DNA from: Nageia nagi
Taxonomy: Eukaryota > Pinophyta
Assembly (NCBI GenBank): GCA_050084985.1
Contig: JBITNC010000001.1
Coordinates: 75,640,001 to 75,704,000 of the forward strand
DNA: 64,000 nucleotides
Direction of reading: 5' to 3'
The notes under the pieces are model-generated. The model did no database searches, was not told the DNA's origin, and saw only the letters and a program-made list of their open reading frames with translations. The translations under genes were made by a program, and so were the position numbers. Below, one piece after another: positions 31,140 through 44,200 of this stretch (position 1 is the first letter of the stretch; the number at the start of each line of letters is the position of its first letter).

Positions 31140-33040
31140 ATGCAGGCTTACTAAAAAGCACATAGTCTTGCTAAAAACTTAAATATTTGAATAATTTTAA
31201 CCACTTTTACATTTGAAAAAATTGAAATCAAGTAAAAATTATGTAGCTTTGAACAATTCAAAAATCTTGAAATTTATAAGAAACTTTGAACAAATTTGCA
31301 TTTTTTAAAAAAATTAAATGTATTTTTTGAAATAAAACTTTGATTTTTTTGCACCTTTTAGAAAAAATAATTTCAAAATTTGGAATAATTCAAGTGGTCT
31401 CCCCCTTGAATTATATTGTATTGATCATAATAGTAAATACAAAATTGATATAAAAAGTAAGGATTGTGTGTGTTGGTGTGAAATGTGTTTTGCATATTTT
31501 CATTTTTTGTCTCTTTCTTTTTTCTTTTGTTTCCCTAATGTAATTTTAAAAGAAAGTATAGGGGTAAAAAAATATAATTGAATGATTTGGAATAATATTA
31601 GGTCCACCAATGGATCAAAAATTCAAATTGGACCCTAAAATAATAAAAAGGTTAAATCAATGATAAAAATTACCATTTTTACCTCATTTTGCACATGTGA
31701 AAGTTGGAAATTTGGCACAGAGAGAGCAATCGAGTGACTATCATTATGAATGATGTACTAGCAGCTCCAATTATCATCAACGCATGCCCAAAGATATGAA
31801 TCACTCATTTTTTATGAATTTTTTAATGTGTTTAAGTGTAAAATAGTGTGAAATTTTCATTTTCTTATTTTAGCTCCAAATTGCCCCAATCCAATTGCAT
31901 AAAAATACAAAATGACCAATTATACCATAGAAAAACATCCCCCAAAATAGTTATGCCTGAATCAAGAGATTTAAATTTGAAAAAATAGGTAAAAAGTGGG
32001 TTTTAGATAGTATTTTGCTTGTTGTTTTCAAATGGAAGGTTGAATTAGAAAACGTTTTGATACTAAATTATTTTTTTACCCCTCATAATATTTTCATTGT
32101 GCTAGAATTTCAAAAAATCACTTGATTTAATAAAAAATGTGATTTGATTGTAAAAAACCATGTACAAGGGTTTGTAGTTTCAAAAATTCATAAATTACTC
32201 CAAATTTGGGTGTTGAATCAAAAAACTAATGAGAACCCACCTCAATATTTGTACCCAATTACATCCCCATGGATTTTGTTTCATGAAAAATAGAGTTATT
32301 TTGAGTATTTTTAGCAATTTTGGGGCTCTCATACCCTAGGCATAATCCAACTTGCATCTTGAGGCTAGATGCACCATGCCTAGGTCATAGGCCCCTAGGT
32401 TCATCATGCTTAGCTTGTATCCCAAAATTGGTCTAGTTTTGGTCATTTTTCATACTTTTTACCTCCTCATTTTGTGTGTTAAGCATTATTTTATAGTTTT
32501 TTTTTATCAATTTTGACCCTTTGTAAATATATTGAACTTTGTTTTGCATGATTCCACCAAATTTTTAAAGATTGATCAATTTTTGATCCAAAAAATAAAG
32601 TGTTGACAATTAAATAAAAAAAACATCAAATTGGCTATTAAAACTTCACAAACTTGTTGGTTGGTATTGTAAGATGTTGAAAGTTGATTGGATGCCAAAA
32701 ATTCACATTTATTTTTTATTTGTAAGGTAGTTGCAAAATATTTGTAATTAGTCTTTGTTGGATGTACATTTTCATTTTGTGCAAAAATAAACTACAAATG
32801 CAAAATATCAATTTTGTTGCACTTTTTCTTATTGAATAGCATAAATACATAAAATCATTGATGGTAAATTTATCATCAAATAATTAGCATGGTTTCTCTA
32901 AGGAAATAGTTGGTAGTCATGCTTTTTTGAATTTCAAAATGTACCTCTTATACATGTTGAGAGAATTTACACTTTTTAATCATGAATATAGTTATGAACT
33001 CATAGATAGATTGACATGCTTTATGATGAAAATCATAAAC
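31140..33040. other. AT-rich stretch without a recognised gene
   Basis: Probable remaining internal region of the minus-strand family X element. Long A/T runs and no open frame of note. A TAGGCATAATCC / CCTAGGTCATAGGCCCCTAGG cluster at 32335-32410 is locally GC-richer but unexplained. Confidence 0.35.
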
Positions 33041-33044
33041 ATTT

Positions 33045-34250
33045 TTTGTGTTATTGAAGACATCAAGATGCAGGTTCCCTAGGAAGCTATTCTAGGTTCT
33101 TTGGGATATGAGAGATGATGGGAATGTATTCACATTGGAACCAACCTTCTTGGGAAAACTATACCATGAGCTATGGGAGATGGACATAGGGGTTCATACA
33201 AGTACATGGTGCTTCCTATTTATATATGTACAGGGATGTGAGAACATAGTTGTGTCTTGACATGTAGGTCTACCTTTCAACATTAATGCTTGGATGCACT
33301 ATGATTTGAGGAGCCTAGCAATGAGGCAACATACATGACACGTTAGGGATACCATCATGAGCCTAGAACTAGACAACTCAGAGGTGGATAGTTAGCATAC
33401 TTAAGGGAAGTATTTTAGAAACTACAACCTAAAGATATAATTTCAAGTCCATACAAAAGAGACCCATATTAGGTTTAGAATATACCATAGCTAGATTGTA
33501 TCAAATAAGCGAGATGGGTGAGAATCTACTGAGGTAATATTGAGTACTTTGAGTATCAATGAGTACTTAGGTATTTTGGGTAGATACAAGATGTACTTCC
33601 CAAACCTATAGTTTACAATTGGTCAAATGGTAGAGATGGTAAGTCCCATATGTAATACCAAGATACCTATGAGGAGGAAAAAAATGATGAGGAGGCTACA
33701 AGTGATCAAGATTATGTAGGCATTATGGAGGACTACTAGAGATGGTGGATAGCTCAACATCTAGAGTGGGTGGAGGGGGAGGCTACAAAGGATGAGAGTG
33801 AGCCCTTACAAAGGAGGGTAAATGTAGATTGAGATCCCCCTAATAAGATGAGGGAGGGCTAAAAGAGGTAGATAAGCTTGGTGTAGCAATGATAGAGGAG
33901 TGGATAGATCTAAAGCATTAGCTTACCAAGTGAGATCATCAACTTACCAAGGGACAACATAGACTAGAGTAGAGTAGGATATGTGAATAGGAGAGTAAGA
34001 TTAGGAAGGTCATGCTCCATCAAAGAGTTCAAAATTTAGAGAAGCATGAGTAGGACCTCCACTAAAGGTTGAAGACTAGACAATTAGAGAGTGTCGAGCC
34101 TAGTTAGTGAGATCAAGAGATGACACAGATCATTGTTATGTTGAGTTAATGGTTTAAGTGACCTATACACATAGCTAGAGAGGTAGGATATGAGAGTGTG
34201 GATCTACTAGGTTAAGATCATATAGAGGAGAATTAAATTGCTAGATATCC
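33045..34250 (+). pseudogene. Decayed frame, possibly plant-mobile-domain type with coiled-coil tail
   Basis: A plus-strand frame interrupted mainly by TAG and TAA reads L-W-D-M-R-D-D-G-N-V-F, F-L-G-K-L-Y-H-E-L-W-E-M, F-L-F-I-Y-V-Q-G-C-E-N-I, G-L-P-F-N-I-N-A-W-M-H-Y-D-L-R-S-L-A-M-R-Q-H-T. The helix then leucine-rich Y-V-Q-x-x-E-x-I pattern recalls the aminotransferase-like plant mobile domain (PF10536), found in Mutator and gypsy elements. An acidic patch follows near 33690. A region from 33910 to 34110 is rich in Q, E, K and L, as in a coiled coil, with many stops at probable CAG codons. The family call is tentative. Confidence 0.35.
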
Positions 34251-34259
34251 CTTTGAGTA

Positions 34260-36150
34260 ATAAAGTAGAACATACAGGATATAGGGAACACATGGTGCAT
34301 CTAGGAGTGTGCATGTGATGAGCTCATCATATGCGATATCATGTCCATATGACAAGGTCAAGCACATAGGAGAGAGAGATCAAAGACATCCCATTCTATT
34401 ATGAGACAATATGAGAGATATTCATACTCATCTAGATAGATTTGTAGTTGTACAATGGTGATTGGATACACACATTTTTGTTGGTTTAGACTACATAGGA
34501 TAGACAAGATTTATGAGATGGGTGCATATTGTTTGATGACATTTTTGTACTAGAGAACTCAGGATTACTTATGATGATTGTTATGGAATGTGATAGTTCA
34601 ATTTATATGCATTTTTGTTATAATTACACACTTTGATATGGTTATGATGGATGTATTATAAATTTGATTTAGAGGAAATAAAATCAAAACACAATGATAC
34701 AATGTAGGATTTTTGGGATTGACTTCCATTTTAATATGTTAAATGAGACATTGTTCCTCCCATTTTATGAAAAATGATAGGAAATCCATTCAACAATCTC
34801 AACCCACAATGAGAAATAATAAAAACATTAATGATTAGCAACTACAAAATACAATAAGTGGACATAACAATCAATACAAATAGGTTTGGATGTAGCATCC
34901 ATTTGAATGTGTAATATGAGATCTAGCCCCAATCAAACTAGGAAGGATATGCCATCTAACAATTTCATCACCTTTATGAATGGTTAAGAAAATACAATCC
35001 AAAATGAAGCAATCATATTGAAGTGAAGATAATCCAAGTGATTGATGTTAGGAATTAGTGACTAGGGATTCTCGTATTCCCAAAAAAGGTATAAAAAGCT
35101 AAAAGTGAGAAACCATCTAGGTATCAATCCTAAATGTTAGATTCAACTTGATGAAACAAAATATTGGTATATGAGAAGAGACCCTCATAGCTACTTAATA
35201 TAACCTACATAGGTAACCTTTTCAAATGCGTAGATAAACCAAAAAGTGAAGTTAAATAATAATGACACTTACTACAAAATGATGAACAAACACTAAGGTG
35301 AAAATAAGACATTGATGGATTTATGTGATGATTAAGATAAATATTTTTTATTATTTTTATCTTTTATCTTTTTAAAAAGATATGTAATAAGCTCACAAAT
35401 AAAATAAAAACAAGAAAAGTACTAAGTCATCCCAATCAGAAAAATAAATAATAAAAAATAATAGACAAGGAGGAAATGATAGATACATCAACCTTATTGA
35501 CTTGCTCAAATAGATAAGAAGGGACATAAGACTAAGATGTTGGTGAAGAGGGTGCTTCACATAGAAAGTCCTCATGAGGGGAGGCAAGTTCCTTGTAATC
35601 TCCCTCATCCTTTATCTCATGGATTTGGATTGTGGCTATTATTGTTCAAGGATCATTGAAAACAATGCCTCATTTATCTCTATCACACTTAGTGGGTAAT
35701 TATGTGACATGTATCATCCCTTGTTCATATTGATCCAAGCCAAGGCCCTATCATTAACACTTGAAAAATAGTATCAAATAAAATAAGGTATAGAAAATAA
35801 ACAAATTTACCTAAAAACACTTATTTAGATGAGACCTTAAGAATTTGGTAATTTGGCAAATTAGTACTTGCATAGACAAAATAATTTTGGTTATCTAATG
35901 AACCAAGTGGTACTAGAGTACCAATGGCCAAAGGAGACTGAGATGAATGACCTAAATAATGTAGAGATATGATATTAAACCTAATATAATCAATGTAATA
36001 TTCATCGATGCTCACATTTTTAAATTGGACATCCACTTAAGATATATGCTCATGATCATCCATGGATGCCTATTTATTTTATATTTTAGTGATAACTTGA
36101 AGGTATTGTTTAACCTCATTACTCTCCTCTATTTGAGTAATCAAACTTGG
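34260..36150. other. No recognised gene; diverged internal duplication at 34715-35000
   Basis: Two related segments near 34715-34860 and 34880-35000 share a GG(A/T)T(T/G)(T/G)A(C/G)(T/C)TTCCATTT-like start and an AACAATCTCAACC / AACAATTTCATCACC block, suggesting an old tandem duplication. Two 71-codon minus frames (35608-35393 and 36036-35821) have no familiar motif. They may be the spacer downstream of the gypsy protease to their right. Confidence 0.35.
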
Positions 36151-36499
36151 TTCACTTGTAGAGGAGTTGATTTGTTTAATGTTTTTTATATAGGTATCCC
36201 ACTTGTGACTTCTAAGAGATTTATTCTTGAATTGTAAGGGAAGGAATCATGAGCATATCTTGTTTAGGGTTCTCATAGATGATTGTTGGATCATCATGTT
36301 TTTATACATATATGGAGATTTGCTCATTTTTTATTAGGACTAATTTATTAATTGATTCACATTTTACTTCTTGAGATTTCTCATTAAGAGTAGTACCAAG
36401 AGATAATGGATCTTAGTTAATGTAGATAATCTTAAGAAATATGTGGGTGTATGGAAGGATAGGTCCATTTGATAATTCAACATGGTTACAATAGATGAA

Positions 36500-36860
36500 A
36501 GGTTCCTCATCCATCCATATGCAATGCATAAATCCCTCCTCAATATATTTCATACAACCATGTAATGTGAAAAGGATGCACTTCATCCCTCTAATCCAAG
36601 GCTTGTAAAATAGGAAGTTATACTATTGTTCCCCCTTTATAACCTGAAAGCACACATTAATAGTATTGGAACCCACCAAGATAGGAAAAATAATACTACA
36701 TAATGTGTTGCATAATTGATTATTGAATTCTCATGGAATAAGTGTGGGGACCTTAAGGTGTGATAAAGGTAGACTAAGCTTTGCCAATGGTGATGATGAA
36801 ACAAAACTGGTGGTTGATCCACAATCTATAAAAATCCTCTTGAAATATTTTCCATCAACT
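36500..36860 (-). pseudogene. Ty3/gypsy aspartic protease remnant
   Basis: The minus strand reads K-R-I-F-I-D-C-G-S-T-T-S-F-V at about 36850-36805, where the family has D-(S/T)-G, so the active-site Ser is replaced by Cys. L-C-S-I-I-F-P-I-L-V and V-I-K follow, then Y-N-F-L-F-Y-K-P-W-I-R-G-M-K and L-H-G-C-M-K-Y near 36610-36550, the decayed C-terminal L-L-G-R-x-W-I-H block. Confidence 0.7.
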
Positions 36861-37419
36861 TGGGCTATGATGTGCAAGGGAGGATTATTATATTTTTGAT
36901 TTACCACATTAAAAATCTTATGCTAAAATAATATAATGAATGTCTCTACATTTGCTTACACACTCCTAATAAATGTGATAAAAACACTTGGATTAGAGGC
37001 ATCTAATTTTATAGTCCATAAAATCTAATCCAAGACCTCTTTGTATTGATGATAATGTTTTATTAGGTCCCATTAAGAGAATTTTATAGGTTTAAGTATC
37101 AACTTCTACTCCAAGTTGCTTTGTAACATTTCCTTGACACCCCACTATGCTAGAGGGGGTGGAGGAATATGATTTTGCATATTCCTATCCGCTCGCATTC
37201 CCTCATGAGTATATCATTGTCCCTTTCCCTTTTCCTTATACTTATTATCCTTGATGGCTACATTGACCATCCCTACAAAATGCATTTGTGCCTATGCTTA
37301 TTTTGCTTCTCATACTTGTTTCTTCTATATTCCATAATCATAGGGTACATTCTGAGTAGGCAAAGACTAATTGTAATTCCTAGTGATACCAACTTGATTA
37401 ACATTCTATTGAGGTAACA

Positions 37420-39060
37420 AATTCTGATAGAATTGCAAGTTGATGTCAAGATCCAAATATGTACCATTAAGCATTAGCTTCCTTGAATCAATGAAACTTT
37501 GAATGACCTTGTATAAATAAATTCAATGATTAATACTATGGTATTGCACCCTATGAGAATCACAAAACTTGTCATCCTTATACCATGATTTAGTGTGCCC
37601 AAGAAGGATCCTATAGGACTTTTAGTAATATCAATATTTTAGCATCATTAAGTTTTGTGAAAAACTTAGAAAAGGTTCCCCTAATGGCTCAAACTTTCTT
37701 TGCAACCTAGAATACTATCCTTATGCTTGGATTTGATTCTTGCCCTATGATTGATTCTAATTGTAATACTAATTAGGTACATTCAATTGATTATTTTGTT
37801 GAACATTTTGCATTAGAGGTGGTGGTGGTTCTTGGATCATCACTTGATTGACTTGGGGCTTGCCTTCATTCATAGCACCACTCTTATTGGATCTATAACC
37901 TCAGTTATTATTTTATTTCTTAACTAACTTGATCTCACCATTATGGACCATCACTTTCTCTATAACCTTTGATTGATAAACTACTTTTTCAAAGGTCCTA
38001 TGTTGTTGTATTTAAAGCTAAGTAAGACTTATCTAATACAAATTTCAATAAATAATCTCACTAACTCCTCTTCAAGAAAGAGAGTTCATATTAGTAATCA
38101 AATACCACCACCTAGCAATATAATTAGAAATGGACTCTTGATCAAACCAAGACAACTTCATTAGATCAATAATGGAAGCCCTCTTCTTGATATTGATTGA
38201 GAAATATTCAAGAAATAAGTTTGCTAGTTGCTTAAATGTATACAAACTATTTTATGGAAGAGCATTATACCAATTCATAGCTTGTTCCCTAAGATTTATA
38301 GTAAAAGTTCTCAATAATAGACCATTATCATTTGAAATCAAATAGTAAGCATGTTTAAAGTACCTTAAATGCTTCTTAGTATCCTCTTTGCTCTTGAGCC
38401 TATCTATTTTTGAAATATCAAATTTCTTGGGTTAGGAACTCATAGGAACCCAAGGATTTATTGGCTCATTGCATATTTCTCCATAGCTAACTTTAGATAA
38501 TTCTAGGTTTTTGTCCTTGCCTCTAGTTCTTGTAATCTTCTCATAACTTGACTCTCATTATGCACATTAGGTCCTACATAAGGTGAATTTGGTCCACCAT
38601 GGGTTGGATTTATCCATCATAAGATAGATTTGAGTTATTAAACAAACTTATTTGTCTCTCAAAAGCATCTGTATTTGAGTTATAGTATGTGCCTTACTAC
38701 CTCCAAGATGGTCCTCATGTATTGTGCCTAGGATTTAGATTATATCTCTAATGTTAACCTTGGCATCAATATTATGTGTTGAGACCATAACCTTATTTCA
38801 TATTATGACCTTGAAATTATTGTGTACCTTGTGAGATATTATAATTTTGATTTGCATGTACATAAACCATTTGTTTTTGGTACTATTGATCCAAAAAATG
38901 TAATCCAACATTTTGTATTATGATAGAGTTATAGGGGTGCCATATTGATCCTTATAATGAACCAACCATCTTTGGATGAATCAATTTTTAGTTGATTCAA
39001 CCTATAGTTTTATTTATCTAGGATAGTGGCTAGTGATCCATTTTTAGAAAATGTTATGGA
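37420..39060 (-). pseudogene. Ty3/gypsy gag with CCHC-like block
   Basis: Around 38340-38050 the frame, read across stops, gives L-L-R-T-F-T-I-N-L-R-E-Q-A-M-N-W-Y, then F-L-x-Y-F-S-I-N-I-K-K and L-S-W-F-D-Q-E-S-I-S-N-Y, the classical capsid core. Near 37580 C-D-S-H-R-V-Q-Y-H-S-I-N-H, followed by I-D-S-R-K-L, corresponds to the C-x2-H-x-x-x-G-H-x-T-x-x-C block of this branch, with the final Cys lost. Confidence 0.68.
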
Positions 39061-40575
39061 CCATAATTTGTAGATAAAATCATGATCTACTTGATCAATT
39101 AGCATTTTGGAAACATCAGAGGTAGACAATTTTCTATAGAATTACTTTATTTCTAAATAGATTCTATTTTAGAAATTCAAAACCTCAAATATTAGTATCT
39201 CATAATCTTATTTATATGCATCTCAAATATAGACAAGTGAATATTATATTGAGCTTTCAATGGTCTAGTGTTATATAGGTTGACCCTATCTTGGGACTTT
39301 AACCAATTAGATTGTATTCCTTCCACATAAAATAACATAATCTGGATGGGATTCTATCTCTCATAGACAAGATGATGTTACCCATTCATTGTAGCTCTCA
39401 TAATTTAGAACCATGAGGTTTACTTCCCATAGATAGATATGTATACCCTTTAAAATACTCATCATAGATAGAAAAGATATTTTGATTCCAAATTCCTTAT
39501 TATGATTTATCAAGATAATGCCTTATCCATCATGAAAGGTGTAAAATAAAAAGGAAAGGGATAGAGATACCAAAAGAGATAAAAGGTTAAAAGTGGAGGA
39601 AAGAAAGGGAAATGATATAGCTTGAGGCCAACCCAAGATTCCAACAATTCTTTCAAAACTTGGAAGAAGGACCCCTTGCTCATAGCAATCCCTATAATGC
39701 AGCATCTATCATTCAGTTGGAAGAGAGAAGAGGCTATAGTCATGAATATTTTATTCATCATAGCATAAAGAATATGAAATATATAAATAATTCAACCATA
39801 TAAGAAATCCAAATACTAAATGAAGAAATAAATGTACAAGTTCTACCATACTCAATTTGGGCTAGAATAAAAGCACTCCACATGAATCATAATCATTAAT
39901 TAGGTGTAAATGCTACAAGGTACAACCTCCTATTTTACATCAATTTGAGCTATATATATAGCTTCAAAATTATGAAATATTAACATATCTAGTAACAATA
40001 TGAATCTACATAGCTGTAACTTCCTATAGTTATGTTAGATAATAACTATGTTTTGTCTTTAGCACCCAAACGTAGTTGAGAAATCTTGTTCTCACAAGAT
40101 CAAAGAAGTGTTAGCAGCTTGCTTATAATTATTATAATATTTATACAATGTTGTTGGAATTAGTTTAGTATAAATGAGAATACCATGATTTATAAAAATA
40201 GGAAATGGTCATTGTCTCCACTATATGTGTGTGGATGCAATAGGGCTTTGAAAGAGTGAGTCATGTTTGAGTCCATTAGGTTTTGGGAAAGCATGAGATT
40301 TATTGGTTTATAAGACTAATTTACTTGGAGATACCTTTGTAATAGTTTGATAGTATTTTGGGAGGATGTATGAAGGATGAAGACTACCATGGTTTGGAAT
40401 GTTGTATAAATACAAGCATACCAGGTTTTGAGAATGTTCTTATACTTTGAAATTCATCATACTTCAAAAACATTTGTAAGAGAAGGGTACCATTGAGCTC
40501 AGAGAAAGAGATCTACATATGCATAATCACCAAGATTTGGTAAATTTCTCTTTCGCAAAACTGCTACTATTCTAG

Positions 40576-40683
40576 ATTCCTTTGAAATACTTAAAACATG
40601 TTAATACTTAGGCATTTATTGAAATAACTTCCTTGTTTAATGTAATTATTAATTTCTATAACATTATTTCTCCTCCATTGGCT
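40576..40683. repeat. Dispersed direct repeat, copy 1
   Basis: About 85-100 bp related to 42045-42150: shared CCTTTGAAATACTT, AATATG/ACATGTTAATACT, AGGCATTTA and TGAAATAA blocks in the same order and orientation. Copy 2 ends at the edge of a gypsy gag fragment. Confidence 0.65.
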
Positions 40684-41004
40684 ATTATGAAGAGTTAGAA
40701 TATTCAACAAAATATATAATAGAAATTTAGCAAGAAACATGCATTTAGCAAGGGTGGTATGGGATGGAAAGAACTCATAAATATTCTTTTAGTTATACCA
40801 AACATTATTCCAAAGAACAAATTCATCAAGTGAACATAAATCATCTCAAATATAAATTTAATGATAGTCTTGAAATGAAATCATAGTTTTACAATGATTT
40901 CAGATGTTGCTAGATCAATATCCACTTTTGAATCTTTTCCCATATAGGCTTTTTGAGATATTATGTGATGCTTGTAAGATACAGTTTGGATGAGACATGT
41001 AAAA

Positions 41005-41190
41005 TCAAGAAAGAAGGAGGAAAGAGAGAGGAGATCACATGATGGGAGAAGGGGTTAGGAAAGGTGAAGGATAATAGGGAAATAATTAAGATAATAGATA
41101 AGAAAATGGTGTAGGTGAAGAAATGGGAGAAAAGGGAATGAAGAAAATAAGAATAAGCTAGTTGGGAGAGGGTAAGAATAGTGGTAAAGT
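41005..41190 (+). repeat. GA-rich low-complexity tract
   Basis: Purine-rich run with AGAAAGGAGGAAAGAGAGAGG and similar segments; no regular period found. Confidence 0.6.
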
Positions 41191-42044
41191 GTATACAATG
41201 ATGGAGTTAAGGGACATAATGGATGGATTATGATGGAGGATTATAATTAATGGGTGAGGCAACATAAATCACCAAAAACCTACATCACAAGCTTCACATA
41301 ACATCTTACTTCCTTAAAAAATATTCTAATTTTCATCCTATATGTTTTCATAATACTCATGTGTTGGCCATCTATAAAAAAATTTTCACATTATATTTCA
41401 TTATTTTATGAAGGAAAAATTTGAGAAAACACTATTCACCTTTGATTCCTTTCTAACTAATTCATGATGTTTCTAACTATAATTTCTAACTTATCCATCT
41501 TATTCTTTTAAGGAAATCTCCTTTATATGTGATCAATTGATTTTGAATATGAATTCAAATCAATAACCTCTATGGAAAAATATTTTGATATATCTTTACA
41601 CTAAGTTTTCAAGCAAAATTTCCATTGGAAAAAACTTGTATCATTGAAGTACACTGGTCTATTAACCAAAATACTAGAATAACTCTTCTAATAAAGAATA
41701 TTATAGTCAATAGACATGAAAGTAATAAGGTAAGTACATCAGTATAAGTTATTGGATTCTTTGGTGTGAATAAATGTTAAATAGCTTCTTGGGATTATAG
41801 GACTTGAGAAGTGATAGTAAGGTATCAAAGGCTTATTTATAATATATGAACATTTTAGTCATGCCCCATAGTATTTCCAAAACATGTCTACCTATATTTT
41901 AAAAATATAGCTACTTACACATATCAACCCCTTTCTTATGTATGACAATCATTCATGTTTATAAGGGTATCTTTATAAGGTCTCTTTTCAATGCAATGAA
42001 TAAATATTAGAATATTACCTTAGATACTTAGAATGTACTCCTTC

Positions 42045-42150
42045 AATATGCCTTTGAAATACTTTAAATATGTTAATACTAAGGCATTTACTGAAATAAA
42101 TTCCCTACTTAATGTAAAGTTGCAATTTCTATAATAGGTACATAAGGTGT
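42045..42150. repeat. Dispersed direct repeat, copy 2
   Basis: See the copy at 40576-40683. This copy abuts the gag fragment starting at 42150, which suggests it belongs to the same element or marks a breakpoint. Confidence 0.65.
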
Positions 42151-43200
42151 TACATTTTCCCAATCAATTGTTGCATCTCTTCCATGGATGGAGTGGAGGA
42201 ACCTTGATGGGGATTTTGTTGATTATCATTTTGAAGTGAATTAAGAGGTGATTTTGATCTTGATAAAGATTATACATGTTGTTGTTTGAAGCATTTTGAA
42301 ATGGAGGGGTTTGGAAATGGAACATACCTTGGTTTGGTCCACTTTTGGTATTTTGTTGGTTATGCATAAAGGTTAACCAAGTCCAACCCAATAATTAAGG
42401 TTGGTTTGGTTAGGTGGATCAATATTGGAATTTTGGCCTTGTGGATATATACTCCAAGACACTTACTTTTTTGGATTTTATAAACTATTGATATTAGTAT
42501 TTTGGATATTTGTTGAATTTTGGTAGGTAATATGTTGAAAAGTATTAGCTTGATTATAATTTATTTCCCTTTATAATGGTGGATGTGTATTGTATTGAAC
42601 AACAATTTTAAAGTTTGGAATTATATTTTGAAAGTATTATTGTTCAACCTTGGGTGGAGGTTGAGGGATTTTTGGCTTTTTTATGATAACCTTCTATTGA
42701 ATAATTCTTCCACTTTTTGTATGTTTAGTTGAAAATTGAGAAAATCTATATTTGATTGTAAATTTTACACAATAAAAGGTTATTTATATGGTTGTTAACC
42801 TATCCTCATCTTTTCCATATCCATATGGCTCATCTAACTCGATCCAACTTCTATCCATCCTAGCTTTACATATATTAGGCCTCCCATATAGGATCTCCAT
42901 ATAAATTCTTGTAGCATTATATGCTTGATGATAATTTGATAGTGTGTCATGTTCATTATGTAGGTATATATACCACTTTCATGGCTCAAATTCCCTCACC
43001 CATCATAGCATATAAGGTGCCTCAAAACTTGGATATTCCTATCTTGCATCTACATCAATATGTATATTATATAGGATGATCCCTAATGGTCTCCCTACTT
43101 TGATGTGCTCCCACCCCCATATCTAGAGGATGAGGGAGCATGCCATCCCTCTCATATATCTCAATCTAATCTCTACAAGCTCCCTGTAGACCAAAGCTAA
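42150..43200 (-). pseudogene. Ty3/gypsy gag fragment with Q/N/P-rich tail
   Basis: The open 75-codon piece 42391-42164 has F-H-F-Q-T-P-P-F-Q-N-A-S-N-N-N-M-Y-N and Y-Q-D-Q, the Q/N/P-rich linker upstream of the CCHC motif in gypsy gag. Higher coordinates continue with N-Y-N-Q-A-N-T-F-Q and, near 43050-42850, I-G-I-S-K-F-x-G-T-L-Y-A-M and I-Y-G-D-P-I-W-E-A, a possible worn capsid region. It lies downstream of the RT at 43519, so it belongs to a different copy. Confidence 0.5.
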
Positions 43201-43518
43201 TAGTACTAGACACCACACAAAAATATCTTTCTTCAAAAAATAAGAAAATGGAAAAGTTACATCTCCTAGTTGAGTAATGAATCTTCTAAATACTTTGTTA
43301 ATATCCTAATAGATCATAATTGGATTATGGCTTATTCCTACAAAAATACACTAATTATACACTAATGGATCTCTTGCATTACTTTGAGGGGGGAACATCC
43401 TTGAGAATCACTTCTCACATAAAACTCAACTCATTCTTCTTCCTTTCCATAATAATAGGGAAACCCCTTATAAATAGCTTTTACAACATAAGTAACCCAA
43501 TGCATAGTGCATATGGGA

Positions 43519-44200
43519 CTAAACATAAGTACTATTCCTAATACATGTTATGGGGTTATAACATGTTTGAACATTTCCTTGAATGCTTCTCAACTCTTTC
43601 AAGTTTTTAGGAGGAGGAAAATAAAAAATAGTTGAAACTTTCTTGGGATCCACCTCTATACCTCTTATTGAAATAATGAACCTAAGTAATTTACCTGATG
43701 ATATTGCAAATGCACACTTTTGAGATTTCAACTTCAACTTGTACTCTCTCATCCTTTGGAAAATCTTTATCAAATCTAAAATGTGATCATATTTGGTTGT
43801 GAATTTGTCTAGGATGTCATCAACATACACCTCAACACTGTCATGGATCATATCATGGAATATACTCATCATGGCTCTTTAATAACTTGCATCTACATTC
43901 TTTAGACCAAAAAGCATGACCACCCAACAAAATGTACCTCAAGGAGTAACAAAAGTTATCTTATGTTGGTCCTCCTTAGTGAAAAAATCCATCCATGAAA
44001 GATAAAATCTCATGGCTTGCTATTGAATCTACAATCACATCAATGTTAGGCAAGGGAAAGGCATCTTTAGGACATGCCTTGTTGATATCCTTGAAATCTA
44101 TACAACATATTATTTCACCATTAGGATTAGCTATAGGTATAATGTCATAAATACATGGAGAATAATTGATAGGATCAATGAAACCAATAATAAGAAACTT
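43519..44200 (-). pseudogene. Gypsy RT with YVDD motif
   Basis: Around 44190-43980 the minus strand gives I-G-F-I-D-P-I, C-I-D-F-K-D-I-N-K-A-C-P-K-D-A-F-P-L-P-N-I-D, then F-M-D-G-F. After a frameshift come G-T-F-C-W-V-V-M and F-G-L-K-N. The open piece 43872-43519 starts at R-A-M-M-S-I-F-H-D-M and keeps the catalytic Y-V-D-D at 43827-43816, then L-R-F-I-I-S-I-R-G-I-E-V-D-P and P-P-K-N-L-K-E-L-R-S-I-Q-G. The motif survives but stops and a shift upstream make it inactive. Confidence 0.85.

Larger units (their letters stand above)
36150..39060 (-). mobile_element. Decayed Ty3/gypsy gag-protease fragment
   Basis: On the minus strand a gag core (about 38420-38040), a CCHC-like block (about 37590-37440) and a protease (about 36860-36500) follow in order. 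RT and integrase are not seen further left, and no LTR was recognised. The fragment lies in the same orientation as the neighbouring gypsy pieces, but its protease differs from theirs. Confidence 0.7.
39070..42140. other. No recognised gene; old repeats and an LTR-like stretch
   Basis: TGTTGGAATTAGTTTAG at about 40151 resembles a Copia LTR start, and a possible TATA (TATAAATACAAG) lies near 40415. I could not find a matching terminus or target duplication, so no LTR is called. No coding motif was seen on either strand. A 100-bp segment at 40576 recurs at 42045. Confidence 0.35.

Noticed and set aside
40151-40700. Solo Copia LTR starting TGTTGGAATTAG
   Set aside because: No matching CA terminus with a flanking duplication could be found.
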